A stretch of DNA of 64,000 nucleotides from Nostocales cyanobacterium HT-58-2. Lineage in GTDB: Bacteria; Cyanobacteriota; Cyanobacteriia; Cyanobacteriales; Nostocaceae. Below are positions 16,656 to 25,351 of the stretch, piece by piece. Both the position numbers and the translations under genes were made by a program. The stretch covers positions 5,273,501 through 5,337,500 of the forward strand of contig CP019636.1 in the NCBI GenBank assembly GCA_002163975.1, read 5' to 3'. The stretch's first letter is position 1, and each line of letters starts with the position of its first letter. The notes under the pieces were generated by a model. It was not told where the DNA came from. It did no database searches and worked only from the letters and a program-made list of their open reading frames with translations.

Positions 16656-18035
16656 ATGACATATGATTACGACTTATTTGTCATTGGTGCCGGTTCTGGA
16701 GGTTTGGCTGCTTCCAAACGTGCCGCAAGCTATGGGGCAAAAGTAGCCATTTCCGAATACGATTTGGTAGGTGGAACCTGTGTGATTCGTGGTTGTATTC
16801 CCAAAAAACTCATGGTAAATGGTTCTCACTTTCCTGGATTGTTTGAATATGCGGCTGGCTATGGCTGGAAGGTTGGTGAAGCACAACTCGATTGGGAATA
16901 TTTCATCACAGCCATAGATAAGGAAGTTCGGCGACTGTCACAACTGCATATTAGCTTCCTTGAAAAAGCAGGAGTCGAACTGATTCAAGGTCGCGCTACG
17001 CTGGTCGACCCGCACACTGTAGAAGTGGACGGACGTAAAGTGACGGCAGACAAAATTTTGATTGCAGTGGGAGGACGTCCTATTAAACCTGATTTACCAG
17101 GGATGGAGTATGGCATAACCTCCAACGAAATCTTTCAGCTTAAGGAACAACCAAAACATATCGCTATCATTGGTTCCGGTTATATTGGCACAGAATTCGC
17201 CTCCATCATGCGCGGTTTGGGCTCTGAGGTAACGCAAATTATCCGCAAAGACATGATTTTGAAAAGCTTTGATGAAGATATCCGTTCTGGGATTCAGGAA
17301 GGGATGGCTAATCATGGAGTGCGATTCATCAAGAATACCATAGTCAAAGCTGTGGAACGTGTACCGGAAGGCTTGAAACTCCTGTTCTCAGGAGAACATA
17401 CTGAACCACTCATTGCCGATGTGTTTTTAGTAGCAACAGGTCGGGCGCCGAATATAGAAGGACTCGGTTTAGAACATGCAGGGATTGATATTGTTCCTAG
17501 TTCCATCGAAGGACCTGGATACAGCACAATGAATGCCATAGCAGTCAACGAATACAGTCAAACTTCCCAACCAAATATTTTTGCAGTCGGTGATGTGACT
17601 GACAGAATTAATCTCACTCCCGTAGCTATCGGTGAAGGTCGTGCTTTTGCAGATAGTGAATTTGGTGGTACCCGTCGTGTGTTCAGTCATGAAGATGTAC
17701 CCACAGCGGTCTTTTCAACACCTGAAGCAGCGACAGTCGGCTTGACCGAAGTAGAAGCACGTTCTCGACTAGGAGACGACGGAGTGAAAATCTATCGCAC
17801 TCGCTTCCGCCCCCTATTCCACAGTTTGACAGGTGCGCCAGAAAAGACAATGATGAAGCTGGTGGTGGATGTCAATACTGACAAGGTTCTAGGCGCTCAC
17901 ATGGTAGGTGAAAACGCAGCTGAGATAGTTCAAGGCGTGGCGATCGCTGTCAAAATGGGCGCAACGAAAAAAGATTTTGACGCCACCGTAGGTATTCATC
18001 CCACAGCAGCAGAAGAATTCGTCACTATGCGCTAA
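16656..18035 (+). CDS. gor: Glutathione-disulfide reductase, copy 2
   Basis: Reduces oxidised glutathione with NADPH in the cytoplasm. The FAD motif is GAGSGG (11-16), the disulfide is C42/C47 in GGTCVIRGC, and the C-terminal HPTAAEEF holds the catalytic His-Glu. The coenzyme fold has GSGYIG and the strand-end residues I196, R197 and K203, which provide the positive charges for NADPH. Cyanobacterial glutathione reductases are known to have GxGxxG here and a lysine in place of an arginine. An ATG exists 9 codons upstream at 16629, but MTYDYDLF at 16656 matches the start of copy 1. Length is 459 residues. Confidence 0.9.
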   Translation: MTYDYDLFVIGAGSGGLAASKRAASYGAKVAISEYDLVGGTCVIRGCIPKKLMVNGSHFPGLFEYAAGYGWKVGEAQLDWEYFITAIDKEVRRLSQLHISFLEKAGVELIQGRATLVDPHTVEVDGRKVTADKILIAVGGRPIKPDLPGMEYGITSNEIFQLKEQPKHIAIIGSGYIGTEFASIMRGLGSEVTQIIRKDMILKSFDEDIRSGIQEGMANHGVRFIKNTIVKAVERVPEGLKLLFSGEHTEPLIADVFLVATGRAPNIEGLGLEHAGIDIVPSSIEGPGYSTMNAIAVNEYSQTSQPNIFAVGDVTDRINLTPVAIGEGRAFADSEFGGTRRVFSHEDVPTAVFSTPEAATVGLTEVEARSRLGDDGVKIYRTRFRPLFHSLTGAPEKTMMKLVVDVNTDKVLGAHMVGENAAEIVQGVAIAVKMGATKKDFDATVGIHPTAAEEFVTMR

Positions 18036-18128
18036 AAAGTTATTTGTTCTTTGTCCTTTGTCGTTTGTCTTTTGCAATCATACATAAATGACAAATGACC
18101 AAGGATGACCTGGACGAGTAAATTTTTT
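18036..18128. repeat. STRR-like short repeats (TTTGTC / TGACAAA)
   Basis: TTTGTCC, TTTGTCG and TTTGTCT follow one another at about 18050-18071, then TGACAAATGACC appears near 18088-18100, so the segment can fold back on itself. This is a short tandemly repeated repetitive sequence of the type found in heterocystous cyanobacteria. It fills the gap between gor and the esterase gene. Confidence 0.6.
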
Positions 18129-18770
18129 ATGTCTAACGAGTTTATCTATCTTCACGGCTTTGCATCTAGTCCTAATTCTGCAAAAGCCCAGTACATACGG
18201 ACTTGTTTTGCACAAGCCAACATCAAGCTGAAAATTCCCGATTTGAATGCTGGTGATTTTTCTCAGCTGACAATCACTCGCCAGCTTTCTCAAATTGCGT
18301 CTGAATTCAGTGATAATTCTACGCCAGTAACATTGATTGGCTCCAGTTTAGGTGGTTTGACTGCTGCTCATTTAGGGCAACAATTTCTACAAGTGCAACG
18401 CCTCGTCCTGTTGGCACCAGCGTTTGGGTTTTTATCCCATTGGATAGCTAAATTAGGACCTGAGGCGATGCAGGGTTGGCAAAAAGAAAAATATCTGATG
18501 GTTTACCACTATGGAGAGGAGGAAAAACTTCCTCTTAGTTACAATTTCGTGGTTGACGCCAGTCAATACAAAGAGGAGACGTTACAACGCCCTATCCCCA
18601 CCCTTATCCTGCACGGACGACACGATGAGGTCATTCCCATTCAAGCCAGTCGTGATTTTGCTCAAAAGCGTCCTTGGGTGGAGTTGGTAGAATTGGACAG
18701 CGACCACGGTTTAGGCAATGTTATGACAGAAATTTGGCAAGCAATTCGACTCTTTTGTCAGTTACCGTGA
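18129..18770 (+). CDS. YqiA-like alpha/beta-hydrolase
   Basis: A small serine esterase-type hydrolase of 213 residues. The N terminus IYLHGFASSPNSAKA is the YqiA/UPF0227-like oxyanion region, the nucleophile elbow is GSSLGGLTA, the acid is probably the aspartate in LHGRHDEVIP, and the catalytic histidine is in LDSDHGLGN. The natural substrate is unknown; acyl esters are likely. The ATG at 18129 is preferred over an upstream in-frame codon at 18105, which lies inside an STRR repeat. It is followed at short distance by hisC on the same strand. Confidence 0.8.
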   Translation: MSNEFIYLHGFASSPNSAKAQYIRTCFAQANIKLKIPDLNAGDFSQLTITRQLSQIASEFSDNSTPVTLIGSSLGGLTAAHLGQQFLQVQRLVLLAPAFGFLSHWIAKLGPEAMQGWQKEKYLMVYHYGEEEKLPLSYNFVVDASQYKEETLQRPIPTLILHGRHDEVIPIQASRDFAQKRPWVELVELDSDHGLGNVMTEIWQAIRLFCQLP

Positions 18771-18846
18771 AGCTGTATAATCAACAATTCTTAGTAGTAA
18801 ATTTTTTCATTTTGAATTTTGTATTTTGAATTTTGAATTGCTTACT

Positions 18847-20001
18847 ATGCTGCCATTTATCAGGTCAGACTTAGCCCAATTTACCGCTTACAAACCTCAC
18901 CCCGGTAGCGATACTACTCAAGCTGTCCAACCATCAACCAAAATTGACCGCTTAGATACAAATGAAAGCCCCTACGATTTGCCTCCACAGATAAAAGAAA
19001 AACTAGCTCTGACCTACGAGCAAGTGATTGAGACAAATCGTTATCCTGATGGCGGACATGAAAGACTCAAAAGCGCGATCGCCGAGTATGTCAATGACTC
19101 AGCTCAGCTTTTGTCATCTGTTTTCACAACTGCCAATATTTCTGTTGGCAACGGTTCAGATGAACTGATACGCTCGATACTGATTGCTAGCTGTTTAGGG
19201 GGAGAAGGCTCTGTTCTGGTAGCTCAACCCACTTTTTCCATGTACGCTATTTTGGCGCAAACTCTGGGCATTCCTGTTGTGAGGGTAGGTAGAAACGAGG
19301 CAAATTTTGAAATTGATTTGCAAGCTGCCCAATTAGCCATAGAACAAACTCAACATCCTCCCATCCGAGCAGTTTTTATTGTCCATCCCAACTCACCCAC
19401 TGGGAATCCCTTAACAACGGCAGAGTTGGCATGGATAAAAAGTCTGAGCGAGCATATTCTAGTGGTCATTGATGAAGCTTACTTTGAATTTAGTCAGAAT
19501 ACACTTGTCGGGGAATTACTACAGCGTCCTAACTGGTTAGTATTGCGTACATTTTCTAAAGCTTTCCGGCTAGCAGCACTGCGCGTTGGCTACTGTCTTG
19601 CTCATCCTGAACTCATTGCCATCTTAGAAAAAGTTCGCTTACCTTACAATCTTCCCAGCTTCTCATTAGCAGCAGCAACAGTTGCGCTGCAAAATCGCAC
19701 ACTCCTTTTGGAGCCCATTCCTCAAACCCTGACTGAAAGAGCTAAACTTATCCAAGCTTTATCTCAAGATTCAACACTACAAGTTTGGAAAAGCGCCACT
19801 AACTTTGTGTATATACGTCTTAAACCAAATAGTTTTTCCTCACAAGACGCTGCTGTAAAAATTGTTAACCAAAAGCTTAAAGCTGCTGGAACTTTAGTAC
19901 GGGAAATAAACGGAGGATTGCGAATTACTGTAGGGACTCCAGAGGAAAATACTCGGACAATCAATCGATTACAGGCTGCTTTGATAAGTTTAAAGAGGTG
20001 A
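18847..20001 (+). CDS. hisC: Histidinol-phosphate aminotransferase
   Basis: PLP-dependent class I/II aminotransferase of histidine biosynthesis, converting imidazole-acetol phosphate and glutamate to histidinol phosphate. Visible motifs are DTNESPYDLP near the N terminus, GNGSDELI, the HPNSPTGNP loop, the aspartate-tyrosine pair in VIDEAYFEF, and the PLP lysine in TFSKAFRLAALRVGY. The 384 residues are normal. The ATG at 18847 is chosen because the sequence upstream to the in-frame TTG at 18826 is a low-complexity TTTTGAATT repeat. Other his genes are not in the window, as is usual for cyanobacteria, where they are scattered. Confidence 0.9.
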   Translation: MLPFIRSDLAQFTAYKPHPGSDTTQAVQPSTKIDRLDTNESPYDLPPQIKEKLALTYEQVIETNRYPDGGHERLKSAIAEYVNDSAQLLSSVFTTANISVGNGSDELIRSILIASCLGGEGSVLVAQPTFSMYAILAQTLGIPVVRVGRNEANFEIDLQAAQLAIEQTQHPPIRAVFIVHPNSPTGNPLTTAELAWIKSLSEHILVVIDEAYFEFSQNTLVGELLQRPNWLVLRTFSKAFRLAALRVGYCLAHPELIAILEKVRLPYNLPSFSLAAATVALQNRTLLLEPIPQTLTERAKLIQALSQDSTLQVWKSATNFVYIRLKPNSFSSQDAAVKIVNQKLKAAGTLVREINGGLRITVGTPEENTRTINRLQAALISLKR

Positions 20002-20142
20002 ATTTTAATCTTTTAAATTGTAGACTGGCATTGATACATCAGCATTCTGTTTGTACTTAATAAAACCTACGATAAATGTTGGATAGAATAAAAAATTTAT
20101 CTTGACTCAAGTGGTTTTTTTCCAAACAAAAACAGCTAAAAC

Positions 20143-20697
20143 TTAGTCATCAAATCTACCCTCTTCGTCACTGCCCAAACGGCGTAATATTCCCACTGTT
20201 TGTGGCAGAACACCTACTAGAAGGGCAAAGGCTTCATCTGGTAATTGAGCAACTATTTCTGCAGGAAAGTATTGTTCAAATTGGTCTAGGATTTTTTGGA
20301 CTCTCTGTTGAGGAATAGGATTTTCTGTAATTTGTTTGATTAACCGAATCCATTGTCGCCTAATCAGGTATGCTTTCTGGCGTTCCTCATGAGATTCAGG
20401 AGTCAATAATGAAAGGTTACCAATGGGCAAGACTCTTCGACAGTCACGATCATAATCGCCGCCTACTGCCGCCCCAGGACCAGCAAACTCAGCATGGTAA
20501 CCTTTGAACAGTATTAAACCGTTCCGCCTACGACTGTTTACCATGAAAACTTTTCCACTGAGCAGCATGGTTAGAAGATCCGAGCCATAAGATTGCTCAG
20601 TTCCATCTGGCATGACAAGATAGTCAAGGAAACTTGTGTCAGGATAATAAGTAGATACCATAGTAGTCCGATAGCGTCGGTGATGTTCGCTATCCAT
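20143..20697 (-). CDS. Conserved protein of unknown function
   Basis: A 184-residue soluble protein with no signal peptide or membrane segment. The first half looks beta-rich (STYYPDTSFLDYLVMPDGTEQ, GKVFMVNSRRRNGLILFKGYH); the second half is helical (QKILDQFEQYFPAEIVAQLPDEAFALLVGVLPQ) and acidic at the end (GSDEEGRFDD). I do not recognise a family or catalytic motif. It is followed by hisC in convergent orientation and preceded by a long AT-rich spacer. A second ATG (13th codon) is possible. Good codon use and sustained length make it a likely real gene. Confidence 0.6.
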   Translation of the reverse strand: MDSEHHRRYRTTMVSTYYPDTSFLDYLVMPDGTEQSYGSDLLTMLLSGKVFMVNSRRRNGLILFKGYHAEFAGPGAAVGGDYDRDCRRVLPIGNLSLLTPESHEERQKAYLIRRQWIRLIKQITENPIPQQRVQKILDQFEQYFPAEIVAQLPDEAFALLVGVLPQTVGILRRLGSDEEGRFDD

Positions 20698-21405
20698 CGT
20701 TTCTTAAAATTTGAATGAATGTGGTAGTTGCTTGCACTTTATTATAGAAAATGAACTTGTCGTAGTATAACTTTGTGATTGTTTTTTAATTATCAAGAAT
20801 TCACTTGTCAATTCAAGTAGTTTTAAGAATAAATAAACCTTGTTTGCTAATTGAGTAATCATATTTTATGAGATTTAAAAGAATTTGTCTCCAACTATGA
20901 AAGTTTTTTTTTAAAGTTTTTATAAAGATGGATATCTTGAATACAAAGTTACTGTAAGGAATAGAGAAGTTGTTTACTGTAGTTTTCCAGACATAATAAT
21001 ACTTTATTTAAAAAGAACATCTTTACTAGATTTACTATTTTTTTGTTATTTAGATAATTAATTAATTACTAATATCTATAATTCTATAAATATATAAAAA
21101 TTGTAAGAAGAAATATATATAGTTTTGTATGGATATATTAATAAGTATGTTTTTGCGAGAATTTTAAATTCATTTTTTTTAAAAACAAAAAAAATGAATA
21201 TTATCATAATAAGCCATATAAATTAACACTGTTCAAAATATTCTTAAATAATTATTAATCTATATAAAATCATCGCAGTTTTGAACTGGATTAAACATAG
21301 TCAAGCCATGGGCGCAGCATTACCATAACCCTTCTGCTATGTCATGGATACAATTCAGAAACACTATAAAATCCTCTTTGATACACATAAGTCTATTGAC
21401 TTAGC
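20698..21405. other. Very AT-rich intergenic region
   Basis: About 700 bases of strongly AT-rich DNA with stops in all frames. It contains A/T tracts (for example 21171-21196) and would be curved. It must hold the promoter of the minus-strand gene at 20697. No RNA gene, hairpin terminator or origin-like box cluster was recognised. Confidence 0.5.
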
Positions 21406-21546
21406 ATGAGCGAAATTTTGCAAAAAAATATTGGCTTTGGCAGCCTTTGTATTTTAGATAAAGTATTGCTCAACAGTGCCGCAAAAGTATTTAGAATCAT
21501 ACACCAAACGCCATCACCTCACCCAAAAGAAAATTTAGATGATTAA
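21406..21546 (+). CDS. Possible 46-residue protein
   Basis: An ATG-started frame of 46 codons (MSEILQKNIGFGSLCILDKV...) ends at TAA 21544-21546, overlapping the 3' end of the convergent GNAT gene by 12 bases. A TATAAA hexamer lies 40 bases upstream at 21365-21370, but no Shine-Dalgarno is visible. The peptide has a mixed composition and a proline-rich end (HQTPSPHPKENLDD). I do not recognise it, and it may be a chance frame; it is listed because the preceding DNA is AT-rich and otherwise empty. Confidence 0.25.
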   Translation: MSEILQKNIGFGSLCILDKVLLNSAAKVFRIIHQTPSPHPKENLDD

Positions 21547-22191
21547 GTTGGCATTTAGGCGCTTGTGCAGGAGAATTTGACGGGAACGTCCTAAGAAGAA
21601 TGTATTCAAATGAGATTCTACTTTATGTACCTGATATCCCAACTTGAGATAAAGCTGTCGTGCTTGATGATTATTTTCCAAAACGTGGAGGTATAAATCT
21701 TGGAATCCCCAGGAAAGGGCAACTTTTTCACAAGCTGTCAGTAATCCAGAAGCAGCACCCTGCCTGCGATATTTTGGGTGTACAGCAAGATTAGACAAGT
21801 AAGGAAAACCTCTACCTACTTGTGCCCAAGCATCACCAAAACGCATACCCAATTCAACAGTTCCCACCAAGTCGCTTGCCGCATGAGCATTCGGGTCAAC
21901 AGCAATCAAACAGACGTGATGAGGCGCAGGAGATGCCAGACGATGCCTTAAGTCTTCGTGTATGCCCAAACGTAATAATGGAAAAAGCCACCCCAATAGA
22001 CCATTCTGGGAGTGAAAGCTTTCCGCAATAATTTGAGCAACGCCAGTCAAATCAGTGGGTGTAGCCGCACGGATTTGGAATGGGCAAGAAGCTGTCAGAT
22101 CGGCTATAACTGGTTCCTGAGGAGATGAGTAAAAAAACAAGGGTTTCAAGGCTAGTTTAATTTTGATTTGATTCAACAAAAATATTCTCAA
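21535..22191 (-). CDS. GNAT-family N-acetyltransferase
   Basis: A 218-residue acetyl-CoA-dependent acetyltransferase. The core starts near residue 38 (FQIRAATPTDLTGVAQII), and the acetyl-CoA binding motif is LAVHPKYRRQGAASGLL, with YLHVLENNHQARQLYLKLGY as the typical RimI-like C-terminal motif. The N-terminal 37 residues are hydrophobic and basic and not part of the domain, so a later start is possible. The substrate is unknown. Its 3' end overlaps a possible small convergent frame. Confidence 0.8.
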   Translation of the reverse strand: MRIFLLNQIKIKLALKPLFFYSSPQEPVIADLTASCPFQIRAATPTDLTGVAQIIAESFHSQNGLLGWLFPLLRLGIHEDLRHRLASPAPHHVCLIAVDPNAHAASDLVGTVELGMRFGDAWAQVGRGFPYLSNLAVHPKYRRQGAASGLLTACEKVALSWGFQDLYLHVLENNHQARQLYLKLGYQVHKVESHLNTFFLGRSRQILLHKRLNANLII

Positions 22192-22963
22192 ATATCCTAA
22201 AATACCATCAAACCTGTATGAAAACTTTAACTGAGTTTATAGTTGCTGGATAGAGTTATTCTGTTGTTACACTCTAAACGTATCTATGACCCAGCAACCT
22301 ATCTTACTACTGCCTTTTGTAAAACAGTCTAGTACAACCGATGTTGCTTACAAAATAGTTTTGCAAATACATCAAGGTAAAATTCGGTTTCGGACTAAAA
22401 ATACTCTCAGTCCTTTCCATAAATCTCTAAGATGGTGCTTTGCGCAGGCTAGATTGACCGAGTGCGTGGTGAAACAACCATCTTTAGTTAGTTCACGAGA
22501 AGTCAGTCCAAACAGAGGGCATAAGTCCAAACTGCGGTATTCTCCTGTGAAACTAGAGTCCCTGCCTACCCTTCGGGATACAGGCGAAGCGAAAGTAGGG
22601 TAGTTTGTTAGTATACCTTACTCTTGAATTTTATTGTTGGAATATTGCAAATCCTACCATAATTGTTATGTGTAAAAATTGTTATATGTAAGACTGACCT
22701 GCCAATCTTAGTGTCAGTACTGCGGCAGGAAAACTTAGATGTGGCAATAGGTTAGATTCTTCTACCAGCTTTGAGTGTTGCATATCGAGTTTAACAGTTC
22801 TCGCTGGAGATGAGAGGAGATTTCGCCACCAAGGAACTGTTATTTCATTGATCATTACCTGTAATGAGAGGAGACTGGTTGATGGTTAGTAGTTTGTCAG
22901 ACAAATCACAACCAGCAATAAGGCAGTGTTACACTGACTCAGGAATCAGAATCATGGCTTGGT
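22192..22963. other. Intergenic region without a firm gene
   Basis: A plus-strand frame of 105 codons at 22286-22603 has no domain, no ribosome-binding site and a C-terminal half reading through palindromic repeat-like DNA (CTACCCTTCGGGATACAGGCGAAGCGAAAGTAGGGTAG at 22566-22603 forms a hairpin), so it was not called. GATGAGAGGAGA and AATGAGAGGAGA form a short direct repeat at 22809 and 22863. Confidence 0.4.
22566..22603. repeat. Palindromic repeat (CTACCCTTCG... GTAGGGTAG)
   Basis: CTACCCT at the left end pairs with AGGGTAG at the right end, with an inner CTTCG/CGAAG pairing, giving a 38-base foldable element. It resembles the compact GC-rich palindromes scattered in other gaps of this window. 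Confidence 0.5.
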
Positions 22964-24259
22964 ATGACACAATCGGTTGCTGACAAAACTCCTATTCCCG
23001 AAAAAGTATGGAGGCGACACACCGATCCACCTAGTTTGTGGATTGCGGTAGCTACAATTTCTGTGACTCTCCACTTATTGCTTTTTTGGCTGCTGCGATC
23101 GCATTCGTATAGCCTTTTGCAACGAAGTTCTTCAAATCCTATCCCAGTAGAATTTGTAGAAATTTCTCCACGACGAAAAACGCCATCACAAGCAAAACCA
23201 GTTTTGCCAACAAGATCTTCCACAACTCAAAAGTCGGCTGTGACAAGGTTATCAAAGCCAGTTGCTCAAGAGAATTTAACGGCAAAATCTAATTCTACTG
23301 TAGAAGATAATAGCGCGATCGCGCTGAGGTCAGTGCCAGAAGCGATCGCTTCAGATAACACTCAGCAAGCAACAACTTCTCAACCTAAAGCCGATGAAAC
23401 AACCCAACAATCCACGAAAAAAGGAGTTCTTGAGCAAGAAGAAGCACAACCTAATCCTCAACCCATTGCAACAACTGAACCAACTCCTTCACCTACTATC
23501 CCTCTAGATAACGAAAATCCAGAACCAACTCCCTCGCCTACGACTCCTTTAGATAACGAGAGTCCACTGACATCTTCATCTAGCACTACTGACAGTACAG
23601 ATACAGACACTCAAAATCAAGCCAATCAAGAATTAGGTGAGGACAATCAGGCTTCAAATCCACAGAATAGCACCACAGATTCAACTCCTCCTGGTTCTTT
23701 ACCTGAAACAACACAGCAGCCGCAACCATCAAACGAAGTAACACAGACACCTAGTCATCTTCCAGGACAACCTGGTGAAGAGGTCATAGTTGGACAAGGA
23801 ACGTCTTTAGAAGATATTGCTCCCCCAGTCAAACCAGATCAGTCAGCACCTATGGATGAGCAAAACAAGGGAGGAATCGCGTTAGCAACTTGGCAAATAG
23901 ATGCTGATGCTGTTAAAAGAGATAGACAAGGCAACCCTCCCCAGATAGTAGGAGACATTAGCGAAAAAGAACTGGACTTCCTTGCACTTAACAAAGACCT
24001 TGGCGATCAGCCTATAGAGTTTAAAGCTGTCTTATTGATTGATTCTAATGGTGACTTGAATAGTATAATATTATACCCAAAGCCTAAAATTCCTGAACCA
24101 CAAGCAACACAATATCAGGAATACGCAGAGGCAATTTTCAAAGGTCAAAAATTTATCCCAGCAAGCAATAACAATGGGAATAAGCCTCCCTTGGGTGAGC
24201 TTGTTGTCAATATTAAAATACAACGCAAGTCTCCCAACTCATCAGTGCCAAGTCCTTAA
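22964..24259 (+). CDS. TonB-like envelope protein with Pro/Thr/Ser-rich linker
   Basis: A 431-residue protein with TonB-like layout: a short cytoplasmic N terminus, one membrane helix at about residues 26-46 (WIAVATISVTLHLLLFWLL), a long low-complexity periplasmic linker rich in Pro, Thr, Ser and Gln (about 60-300), and a compact C-terminal domain (about 335-425) resembling a TonB C-terminal fold with LIDSNGDLNSIILYPKP. The linker includes a near-exact repeat, EPTPSPTIPLDNENP then EPTPSPTTPLDNESP. TonB proteins couple the proton gradient to outer-membrane receptors; no ExbBD or receptor gene is adjacent, so that role is inferred. Confidence 0.65.
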   Translation: MTQSVADKTPIPEKVWRRHTDPPSLWIAVATISVTLHLLLFWLLRSHSYSLLQRSSSNPIPVEFVEISPRRKTPSQAKPVLPTRSSTTQKSAVTRLSKPVAQENLTAKSNSTVEDNSAIALRSVPEAIASDNTQQATTSQPKADETTQQSTKKGVLEQEEAQPNPQPIATTEPTPSPTIPLDNENPEPTPSPTTPLDNESPLTSSSSTTDSTDTDTQNQANQELGEDNQASNPQNSTTDSTPPGSLPETTQQPQPSNEVTQTPSHLPGQPGEEVIVGQGTSLEDIAPPVKPDQSAPMDEQNKGGIALATWQIDADAVKRDRQGNPPQIVGDISEKELDFLALNKDLGDQPIEFKAVLLIDSNGDLNSIILYPKPKIPEPQATQYQEYAEAIFKGQKFIPASNNNGNKPPLGELVVNIKIQRKSPNSSVPSP

Positions 24260-24328
24260 TCGTAAAAAAGTCATCTTTCGTACTTGCTATCAAATAAAAC
24301 TTATGTTATCTTATGATAGTTGAAGTTT

Positions 24329-24399
24329 GCGGGCATAGTTTAGTGGTAAAACCATAGCCTTCCAAGCTATTGATGCGAGTTCGATTCTCGCTGCCCGCT
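24329..24399 (+). tRNA. tRNA-Gly (anticodon UCC)
   Basis: A 71-base cloverleaf: acceptor stem GCGGGCA/TGCCCGC, D-arm with AGTTTAGTGGTAAAACC, anticodon stem ATAGC/GCTAT around the loop CTTCCAA giving anticodon UCC, and a T-arm GCGAGTTCGATTCTCGC. The discriminator is T and no CCA is encoded, as usual in cyanobacteria. It reads GGA and GGG codons. Confidence 0.95.
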
Positions 24400-24494
24400 T
24401 TAGAACAAACAAAAAACAGTTTTCAGGTTTCCCTTGAAAACTGGAAATGCACTTTTGTGCATCACGAAATCGTGGCACAAAGATTGTGTTTTCT

Positions 24495-25301
24495 TTAACC
24501 AAACTTGCCACTTACGTATTCTCTCGTGGCTTCCTGTTGGGGATTTTGAAAAATTGCCTCTGTCCGGTCATACTCTACAAGGTAGCCTGTGCGACCTCCT
24601 TTTTCTGAGGTTTGAACGTTAAAAAAGGCAGTCAGATCTGAAACTCGCGAAGCTTGTTGCATATTGTGAGTCACGATAATGATTGTGTATTGCTCCTTCA
24701 GTTCATGCAACAAGTCTTCAACGCGTAGGGTAGAGATGGGGTCAAGAGCAGAACAAGGTTCATCCATTAAAATTACTTCAGGCTGAACTGCGATCGCACG
24801 AGCAATACACAAACGCTGTTGTTGTCCTCCAGATAAGGACAAACCGCTTTGGCGCAGTTTGTCTTTGACTTCATCCCATAAAGCGGCTTGTTTGAGCGAT
24901 CGCTCTACGAGTTCGTCCATGTCACCTTTGTAGCCGTTGAGCCTAGGACCAAAGGCAACATTGTCATAGATGGATTTAGGAAACGGATTTGGTCTTTGAA
25001 ACACCATCCCAATTCTACGACGAACTTCCACAGGGTCAATGTGAGATGCATACAAATCTTCACCCTGGTAATAAACTTTTCCTTCTGCTCGAAAAGATTC
25101 AATCAGGTCGTTGAGGCGGTTGTAACAGCGCAGCAAGGTACTCTTACCACATCCAGAAGGACCAATAAAGGCGACTACCCGATTTCTCGGGACATTCAGC
25201 CAAATATCGCGTACAGCTAAGAAATTTCCGTAGTATACGTTGAGTCCCTCTGTACGAAAAACGGTATCAGTTTGATTCCCGGTTCTAATGTCGATAGTCA
25301 T
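24495..25301 (-). CDS. pstB: Phosphate ABC transporter ATP-binding protein
   Basis: ATPase of the high-affinity PstSCAB phosphate importer, on the cytoplasmic face. It has Walker A GPSGCGKSTLL, the Q-loop region MVFQRPNPFPKSI typical of PstB, the ABC signature LSGGQQQRL and Walker B VILMDEPCSALDP. At 268 residues it is full length. It is the last gene of the minus-strand pstSCAB run, 50 bases after pstA. No phoU follows. The tRNA-Gly gene lies just beyond on the opposite strand. Confidence 0.97.
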   Translation of the reverse strand: MTIDIRTGNQTDTVFRTEGLNVYYGNFLAVRDIWLNVPRNRVVAFIGPSGCGKSTLLRCYNRLNDLIESFRAEGKVYYQGEDLYASHIDPVEVRRRIGMVFQRPNPFPKSIYDNVAFGPRLNGYKGDMDELVERSLKQAALWDEVKDKLRQSGLSLSGGQQQRLCIARAIAVQPEVILMDEPCSALDPISTLRVEDLLHELKEQYTIIIVTHNMQQASRVSDLTAFFNVQTSEKGGRTGYLVEYDRTEAIFQNPQQEATREYVSGKFG

Positions 25302-25351
25302 AAAATAGTAATGTTTTTTCTGAATTTAGTTAAATCTTTGATTGGCGTTTC

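Noticed and set aside
22286..22603. 105-codon plus-strand frame
   Set aside because: No ribosome-binding site, no recognised domain, and its second half reads through a palindromic repeat.
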